Position numbers and translations under genes: made by a program
Notes under the pieces: generated by a model
Told to the model about the DNA's origin: nothing
Databases searched by the model: none
Seen by the model: the letters and a program-made list of their open reading frames with translations, nothing else
Shown here: positions 58,745-64,000 of the stretch, in pieces
Layout of the letters: every line of letters begins with the position of its first letter
Numbering within the stretch: the stretch's first letter is position 1
DNA from: an uncultured Collinsella sp.
Lineage (GTDB): Bacteria; Actinomycetota; Coriobacteriia; Coriobacteriales; Coriobacteriaceae
Assembly (NCBI GenBank): GCA_905213265.1
Contig: CAJMHR010000004.1
Coordinates: 1-64,000, forward strand
Direction: 5' to 3'
DNA length: 64,000 bases

Positions 58745-60229
58745 CTACAGGCAGACGCCGTCTTTCCAGATACTGATCTCGTGGCAGCCGCGGCGCTCGG
58801 CACTCGTTAGCTTACCGCTCGCCGTATCCAGTACCAGCTGATACAGGTCGCGGGCAGCCTCGTCGAGTGTGCGTTCGCCTGTGGCAATCACGCCGGCGTT
58901 AAAGTCCATCCAGTTGGCCTTGTGGTCGCACAGACGCTGATTGGTGAACACCTTGAGGGTGGGCGCCGGTGCACCAAACGGCGTGCCGCGTCCAGTCGAG
59001 AACAGAATCACGTGACAGCCAGCAGCCGTCAACGCCGTGGTGGATACCATGTCGTTGCCCGGGCCGCACAGCATGTTCAGGCCATGCTTGGTGACCTGAC
59101 CGGCATACGGCAGCACGTCGACGATGGGTGCGGAGCCGCCCTTTTGCACGCAGCCGCAACTCTTGTCCTCGAGCGTGGTGATGCCACCGTCCTTGTTACC
59201 GGGACTCGGGTTCTCGTAGACCACCTCACCATGGCTAATAAAGTAATCCTTAAAACCGTTAAGCATGTCAGAGGCAGCGTTAAAGACCTGCTCGCTCTCG
59301 CAGCGATCGAGCAGGATGCTCTCCGCGCCAAACATCTCGGGCACTTCGGTGAGCACCGACGTACCGCCACGGGCGACGACCATATCGCTCACGCGACCGA
59401 TCGTGGGGTTGGCGGTAATGCCCGAAAGACCGTCAGAGCCGCCGCACTTAAGACCAATAACCAGCTCTGAGGCCGGAATGGGCTCACGCTTGGCCTGCTT
59501 GGCCAGGTCAGCCAGCTCGGACAGAATCTTGTGGCCCTCGATCTGCTCGTCGGCTACATCCTGGCAGGTGAGAAAACGAACGCGCTCGTGATCGAAGTCA
59601 CCGAGCTCGTCGAGCACCTGCTGATGCGTGCAGTTCTCGCAACCGAGCGACAAGAACAGCACGCCCGCGGCGTTTGCGTGACGCGACAGCGCCACCAGCA
59701 GACGACGGGTCTGGGCATGGTCGGCGCCGGTCTGTGAGCAACCGAACGGATGCGGGAAGTAATAGACGCCCTCCAACGAGCCCTCGACCAGGTCCTGAGC
59801 CTGCTCGCACATGGCACGAGCGACTTCGTTGACGCAACCGACGGTGGGAATGATCCAAAGCTCATTGCGCGTGGCGGCACGACCGTCGGCACGGCGGAAG
59901 CCCATAAAGGTCTCGGCCTCGACCGGCTCAACGACCGGATGTGTCGGATTGTAGGCGTACTCGATCTCACCCGAGAGGTTGGTCTTCACGTTGTGCGTGT
60001 GCAGCCACTGGCCGGGCTGAATGTCCTTCGTCACGTGACCGATGGGAAGACCGTACTTGACGACATCCTCACCGGCTGCAATGGCGCGCACGGCCATCTT
60101 GTGGCCCTGCGGGATATCCTCCGCGGCAACGACCTCGCCCACGCCGGGAACCTCGACGGCAGCACCCTTGGCGAGCGGCGACAGCGCAACGATGACGTTG
60201 TCGGCCGGATTGATCTGGATAGTGTTCAT
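58745..60229 (-). CDS. uxaA: Altronate dehydratase
   Basis: 494 residues. Converts D-altronate to 2-keto-3-deoxygluconate, an iron-dependent reaction. The N-terminal SAF-like domain (~1-100) has AVRAIAAGEDVVKYGLPIG; the large C-terminal domain has GRAATRNELWIIPTVGCVN, HPFGCSQ and GCENCTHQ. Length is typical. It follows uxaB by 78 bases on the same strand and feeds KDG to kdgK. Confidence 0.95.
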   Translation of the reverse strand: MNTIQINPADNVIVALSPLAKGAAVEVPGVGEVVAAEDIPQGHKMAVRAIAAGEDVVKYGLPIGHVTKDIQPGQWLHTHNVKTNLSGEIEYAYNPTHPVVEPVEAETFMGFRRADGRAATRNELWIIPTVGCVNEVARAMCEQAQDLVEGSLEGVYYFPHPFGCSQTGADHAQTRRLLVALSRHANAAGVLFLSLGCENCTHQQVLDELGDFDHERVRFLTCQDVADEQIEGHKILSELADLAKQAKREPIPASELVIGLKCGGSDGLSGITANPTIGRVSDMVVARGGTSVLTEVPEMFGAESILLDRCESEQVFNAASDMLNGFKDYFISHGEVVYENPSPGNKDGGITTLEDKSCGCVQKGGSAPIVDVLPYAGQVTKHGLNMLCGPGNDMVSTTALTAAGCHVILFSTGRGTPFGAPAPTLKVFTNQRLCDHKANWMDFNAGVIATGERTLDEAARDLYQLVLDTASGKLTSAERRGCHEISIWKDGVCL

Positions 60230-60307
60230 TACAAAGAGTCCTAACCCTACAGGTTGAGCAGAAGTCGAGTGACGCCCGCCAGTTACCCGACGGGCGTACA
60301 GAAGGAT

Positions 60308-61822
60308 TTAGGCCTGAGCGTTCGCGAACGCCTGCTTGACGCCCTCGGAGCGCACGACGGCGAGAGCGTTGACGACAAACTCCTCCAGGCCGGCGATCTG
60401 CGTAAGATCCTCGCCCCACATTTGCTCGTTGGTGAGCACATCGTGCACCAGCTCGGCGTCGTCGGCGCCGGCGCGGGCGGCGTAGAAGTCGAGCACGAAG
60501 GCGTCGTCCTGAGCGGTGTACTCGGTGCCGTCGGAGCGACGCAGGTGCAGACCGTCGCCCTCGCGGGACACGAGCTCCTGCGTGTAGAAGGAGATGAGCG
60601 TGGCCAGGCTCGTCGCCAGGCACTTGGGCAGGTTGCCGGTCTCGGCAACGTAATCCTTGAGCGTGGGCAGGTCGCGGGCACGCCACTTAGCCGTGGAGTT
60701 GAGGCAGATGGAGAGCAGCGCGTGGTCGATAAACGGATTGTCGAAGCGGTTCTCGACGGCGGCGGCAAAGGCCTTGCAATCCTCGGCATCCAGGTCGGTG
60801 GCGAGCGTCGGGATGACCTCGTCGTAGAGCATGGTGTTCATGAAGCCGCGGACGATCTCGTCGTGCATGCAATCGCGCACGATATCAAAGCCGGCAACCC
60901 AGGAACCCGGAACAAAGGCGGTGTGGGCGCCGTTGAGGATGCGGACCTTGCGCTTCTTGTACGGGGTGACGTCGGGGGTCACAAAGACACCCGGCAGACC
61001 GGCCTTCACGAAGGGCAGACGCTCCTTGAGCGATTCGTCACCCTGGATGCCCCACATCTGGAAGGGCTCACGCACGGCCAAGAACGGATCTTCATAGCCC
61101 AAGCGCTCGGCCACGGCAGCGGCCTCCTTGGGATCGCGGATGCGACCCGGAACGATGGTGTCGACGAGCGTGGTGCAGACGGTGCAGTCGCTGGCCATCC
61201 ACTGCGAAAACTCGTCCTCCCAGCCCCAGTCGCTCACGTACTGGTTCATGATGCGCAGCAGCTCCTCGCCGTTATGGTCGATGAGCTCGCAGGCGAGCAC
61301 GATGACGCCCTGCTTGCCGGCAGCCCAGCGGGCATGGAGCACCTGGGCAAGCTTGGCAGGGAAGCTCGCGGGGGGCATGTCGTCGGCCTTGCAGGACGGA
61401 TCGTAGGCGATACCGGCCTCGGTGGTGTTGGAGACGATAATCTCCAGGTCGTCGGAAACGGCGACCTCCATCATGGCACGGTAGTCAGCCTCGCGATACG
61501 GATTGAGGCAACGGCTGCAGGCGCTGATCACGCGGGAATCGTCAACCGTGTCACCGTTCTCCTTGCCGCGCACCAGTACGGTGTACAGGCCATCCTGGGC
61601 ATTGATACCATCGGCGAAATCGAAGGCGCCGCTGATGGGCTGCACCATGACGACCTTGCCGTTCCAACCGGTGGCCTCGTTGCCCATATCGAAGAAACGA
61701 TCGACGAAGGCGCGCAGGAAATTGCCCTCGCCAAACTGCAGGACCTTCTCGGGGGCGTCCTTGGGCAGCACGTAGCCCTCGTAGCCGATCTTCTCGAGCG
61801 TCTCGTAGCTGATGTTATTCAT
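60308..61822 (-). CDS. uxaB: Tagaturonate reductase (altronate oxidoreductase)
   Basis: 504 residues. Reduces D-tagaturonate to D-altronate with NADH. Member of the mannitol dehydrogenase family: N-terminal LQFGEGNFLRAFVDRF, NTTEAGIAYD, and the C-terminal domain with catalytic lysine in KKRKVRILNGAHTAF. Length is normal. Between the GPH symporter and uxaA in a co-directional operon. Confidence 0.95.
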   Translation of the reverse strand: MNNISYETLEKIGYEGYVLPKDAPEKVLQFGEGNFLRAFVDRFFDMGNEATGWNGKVVMVQPISGAFDFADGINAQDGLYTVLVRGKENGDTVDDSRVISACSRCLNPYREADYRAMMEVAVSDDLEIIVSNTTEAGIAYDPSCKADDMPPASFPAKLAQVLHARWAAGKQGVIVLACELIDHNGEELLRIMNQYVSDWGWEDEFSQWMASDCTVCTTLVDTIVPGRIRDPKEAAAVAERLGYEDPFLAVREPFQMWGIQGDESLKERLPFVKAGLPGVFVTPDVTPYKKRKVRILNGAHTAFVPGSWVAGFDIVRDCMHDEIVRGFMNTMLYDEVIPTLATDLDAEDCKAFAAAVENRFDNPFIDHALLSICLNSTAKWRARDLPTLKDYVAETGNLPKCLATSLATLISFYTQELVSREGDGLHLRRSDGTEYTAQDDAFVLDFYAARAGADDAELVHDVLTNEQMWGEDLTQIAGLEEFVVNALAVVRSEGVKQAFANAQA

Positions 61823-61900
61823 AGAGGTTTTCCTCTCAACTCAAGTCCCGGTACGGCATCGCCGCACCAGGTTGCATTCATGATTTTTCAAGCAGCGGGG

Positions 61901-63406
61901 CTATTTATCGATCGTCTCGATAGTGCTCTCGCCGATCTTGCCGCGCTCCCAGCGACCATTCGACAGGTCGTTGGAAATGGAATTGAACTTCTTCTCGGTA
62001 ATGTCGTAGAGAGCGAAGATGATCAAGGCTGCTACCAGAAGGGCGCAGGCGGGATAAATCGTCAGAGCGCCCTTGATGCCAAGCAGCGTGGCAGCCGTCT
62101 GGGGCTTATTTGCCACATATCCGGTAAGGGCAAGGATGCCGCCGGAAATGATCGCGGCAAGGGATTGCGCAAGCTTACGAGAAAAGTTGAACGCGGCGTA
62201 GGTCGTACCCTCCTTGCGGATTCCCGTGTGCCATTCACCGTAATCAATAACATCGGAAACCAAGTTCCAGGTGATACCGTTGGGGATGGCAAGCGCGACG
62301 TAGCCGATGGTGACGAAGATGATGAACGTCACGGTATTGGTCGGCAGGATGAAGTTGAGGCCGTTTGCCACGGCACCGACGATAAAGCAGGCAACGCACG
62401 TGCGCTTCTTGCCAAAATGCTTGACGAGCGTCGGGATGGCGAGAATGGCGACAACCGACGTTCCGATCATGATGCCGTTGACAACGGGCTGCAACGCGAT
62501 GTTACCCAGGTTGTACTGGCAGAAATACACCATCATGGTGTTGTTGGTGTTCATGGCCGAAATGGTAAACAGCGTAAGCAGGATAACTGCTCCCAGGTTC
62601 TTGTTGGTGAAAACGACCTTGAAATACGTGCTGAATGCGCTCGACTTCTTGCCGGCCTTTCCCGCAGCCTTCTCCTCGGCCTGTCGATCGATACGGATAT
62701 GCTCGCGCGTTCCCAAAAAGCAGATGGCGAATCCGGCGATGCCGCACAGTCCCATGACGACAGCTGCAATCGTATAGCCGTGCGGATTGCCGTCGAGCGT
62801 GTCGCCACCCGCAAAGAACAGGACCAATGGGATGAACGCTACGCCCGTGATGAGCTGTGCGCAAAGCGAACCGGCCTGGCGCGTTGACGCCATGTGCGCG
62901 CGGTCATCGACGTCACGCGTCATTACCGTGGCCAGAGATCCGTACGGCACGTTGGTGAAGCTGTATACGACGCCCCAGATCATGTAAGTTATCAGCGCAT
63001 AGGCAATTTTACCTGCCATGGGAATATCGGGCGCAGTGAAGGTCACCACGGTTAGAACGGCAAGGATCACGGCCGAAACCATCATGACCGGACGAAACCG
63101 ACCGTGCTTGCCAATCTTCTTTCTACCGTCGACGAATGCACCGGCAATCGGGTCCATGAACGCATCGAAAATCTTGGTGACGGCGAAAATCAGGCTCACC
63201 ACGCCTGGCGAAATCAGGCAGATGTCAGTGTAGAACTTGGTCAGATATGCCTGACCAAGATCGAACATAAATCCGTTGCCCAAATCGCCAAAGCCATAGC
63301 AGATTTTCTCACGCCAGCTCAGCTTGATATCCTGCGAGCTCTGCATCGATCCCGAATCCGCCTGAGCAGACACAATCTGCTCGTTTTTCTGTTGCCCTGT
63401 TCCCAT
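61901..63406 (-). CDS. GPH-family (glycoside-pentoside-hexuronide) cation symporter
   Basis: 501 residues from ATG at 63406 (GGGAGGG upstream). Twelve predicted membrane helices; GPH family patterns include YGFGDLGNGFMFDLGQAYLT, SRFRP-like KHGRFRPVMM and the central NVPYGSLATVMTRD. It imports hexuronides or hexuronates with Na+ or H+. Located between uxaC and uxaB, so galacturonate or glucuronate is the likely cargo. A degenerate palindrome CCGATT-TCACC-AATCGG lies just upstream. Confidence 0.93.
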   Translation of the reverse strand: MGTGQQKNEQIVSAQADSGSMQSSQDIKLSWREKICYGFGDLGNGFMFDLGQAYLTKFYTDICLISPGVVSLIFAVTKIFDAFMDPIAGAFVDGRKKIGKHGRFRPVMMVSAVILAVLTVVTFTAPDIPMAGKIAYALITYMIWGVVYSFTNVPYGSLATVMTRDVDDRAHMASTRQAGSLCAQLITGVAFIPLVLFFAGGDTLDGNPHGYTIAAVVMGLCGIAGFAICFLGTREHIRIDRQAEEKAAGKAGKKSSAFSTYFKVVFTNKNLGAVILLTLFTISAMNTNNTMMVYFCQYNLGNIALQPVVNGIMIGTSVVAILAIPTLVKHFGKKRTCVACFIVGAVANGLNFILPTNTVTFIIFVTIGYVALAIPNGITWNLVSDVIDYGEWHTGIRKEGTTYAAFNFSRKLAQSLAAIISGGILALTGYVANKPQTAATLLGIKGALTIYPACALLVAALIIFALYDITEKKFNSISNDLSNGRWERGKIGESTIETIDK

Positions 63407-63456
63407 ATGGTCCCTCCCCTTTGCAACCGATTTCACCAATCGGAACACATACAGAT

Positions 63457-64000
63457 CTATGCCTCGACAGTGTCCAGATCGAAGCCAAAGTAGCGGACCG
63501 CATTGTTGTAGCTGATGTCGCGCACAACCTCGCCCAGCAGCTCCATGTCGGCCGGGTACTTGCCCTGCTCGACCCACTCGCCGATCACGCTGCACAGCAC
63601 GCGACGGAAGTACTCGTGGCGCGGATAGGACAGGAAGGAGCGGGAATCGGTAAGCATGCCCACAAAGTTGCCCAACACGCCCTCGTTAGCCAGAGCCGTA
63701 AGCTGCTCGCGCATGCCGACCTCGTTGTCGTTGAACCACCAGGCGGAGCCGTTCTGGATCTTACCGGCAGTCGGAGCCTCCTGGAAGCAGCCCATGACGG
63801 TATCGATCATGGTGTTATCGATGGGGTTCAGGCTGTACAGGATGGTCTTGGGCAGGCCGCAGGTCTCCTGGATGGAGTTGAGGAAATCGGCGAGCTGGTC
63901 GGACGGCGTGTAGTTGGAGATGCAGTCGTAGCCGGTGTCGGGACCGAGCTTGGCGAACATGGCGCGGTTGTTGTCGCGCTTGCAGCCAAAGTGCAGCTGC
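63457..64000 (-). CDS. uxaC: Uronate isomerase, C-terminal part (5' end beyond the window)
   Basis: The visible 180 residues include QLHFGCKRDNNRAMFAKLGP, typical of uronate isomerase, and end with NNAVRYFGFD. The enzyme converts D-glucuronate to fructuronate and D-galacturonate to tagaturonate. The open frame continues past the right edge, so about 290 residues are missing. First visible gene of the operon uxaC-symporter-uxaB-uxaA. Confidence 0.93.
   Translation of the reverse strand, partial: QLHFGCKRDNNRAMFAKLGPDTGYDCISNYTPSDQLADFLNSIQETCGLPKTILYSLNPIDNTMIDTVMGCFQEAPTAGKIQNGSAWWFNDNEVGMREQLTALANEGVLGNFVGMLTDSRSFLSYPRHEYFRRVLCSVIGEWVEQGKYPADMELLGEVVRDISYNNAVRYFGFDLDTVEA

Noticed and set aside
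60254..62887. 877-codon open frame on the plus strand across uxaB and the symporter
   Set aside because: Runs across two well-identified minus-strand genes; product is low-complexity and unlike any family.
63427..63443. LacI-type operator before the symporter gene
   Set aside because: Only a degenerate half-matching palindrome inside a 50-base gap within an operon; kept as a weak note, not as a site.

Overview
The window looks like a chromosomal segment of a high-GC, Gram-positive gut actinobacterium of the class Coriobacteriia, most likely Collinsella or a close relative. This is inferred from the GC-rich, actinobacterial-style codon use, a GatCAB tRNA amidotransferase operon, a sortase-assembled pilus, a GlnR-like orphan regulator beside a glutamine synthetase-like gene, and a DUF6110 plus P-type ATPase pair. 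No rRNA or tRNA gene is present; the only classical RNA gene is tmRNA (3427-3790, minus).

Layout. 1-3360: right end of a prophage (reverse transcriptase, small tail-type protein, holin-like proteins, endolysin), ending against the 3' end of tmRNA. 4030-5457: hypothetical gene and a PIN/RelB-type toxin-antitoxin pair with a visible promoter-operator. 5462-14340: metal ATPase with DUF6110, heterodimeric ABC exporter with AraC regulator, DUF4143 ATPase. 14536-18037: gatCAB. 18362-27857: sortase C and three LPxTG-type pilus/adhesin genes. 28362-38885: HAD phosphatase, MFS exporter, moaA and a moaC-mobB fusion, a DUF559-like protein between two near-identical stem-loop repeats, MATE exporter, ligA with a coupled 59-codon ORF. 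38994-44795: MITE-like element, AT-rich secreted-protein genes, HtrA protease, GlnR-like regulator and a glutamine synthetase-like gene. 44930-45782: HEPN/MNT toxin-antitoxin. 45816-64000: a hexuronate (galacturonate/glucuronate) catabolic region.

The hexuronate region forms one pathway: UxaC, a GPH-family symporter, UxaB and UxaA convert uronates to 2-keto-3-deoxygluconate; KdgK and Eda convert this to pyruvate and glyceraldehyde-3-phosphate. A LacI-family regulator is divergent from kdgK. A shared palindrome (core ACGAAACCGATTTCGT) lies at the kdgK promoter, at a YczE/YitT-type membrane protein gene, and upstream of a HIT protein gene. The kdgK and membrane-protein leaders also share a promoter layout and a hairpin with a conserved 22-nt loop. 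A larger covarying RNA structure with an identical 15-nt core lies in front of eda and in front of the membrane protein gene. This combined DNA-operator and structured-RNA regulon is the most interesting feature of the window.

A second theme is the number of dispersed intergenic stem-loop families (called A, B, C, D, E here), many of them a few tens of bases past the stop codon of a minus-strand gene, plus MITE-like long inverted repeats. No transposase is visible in the window.
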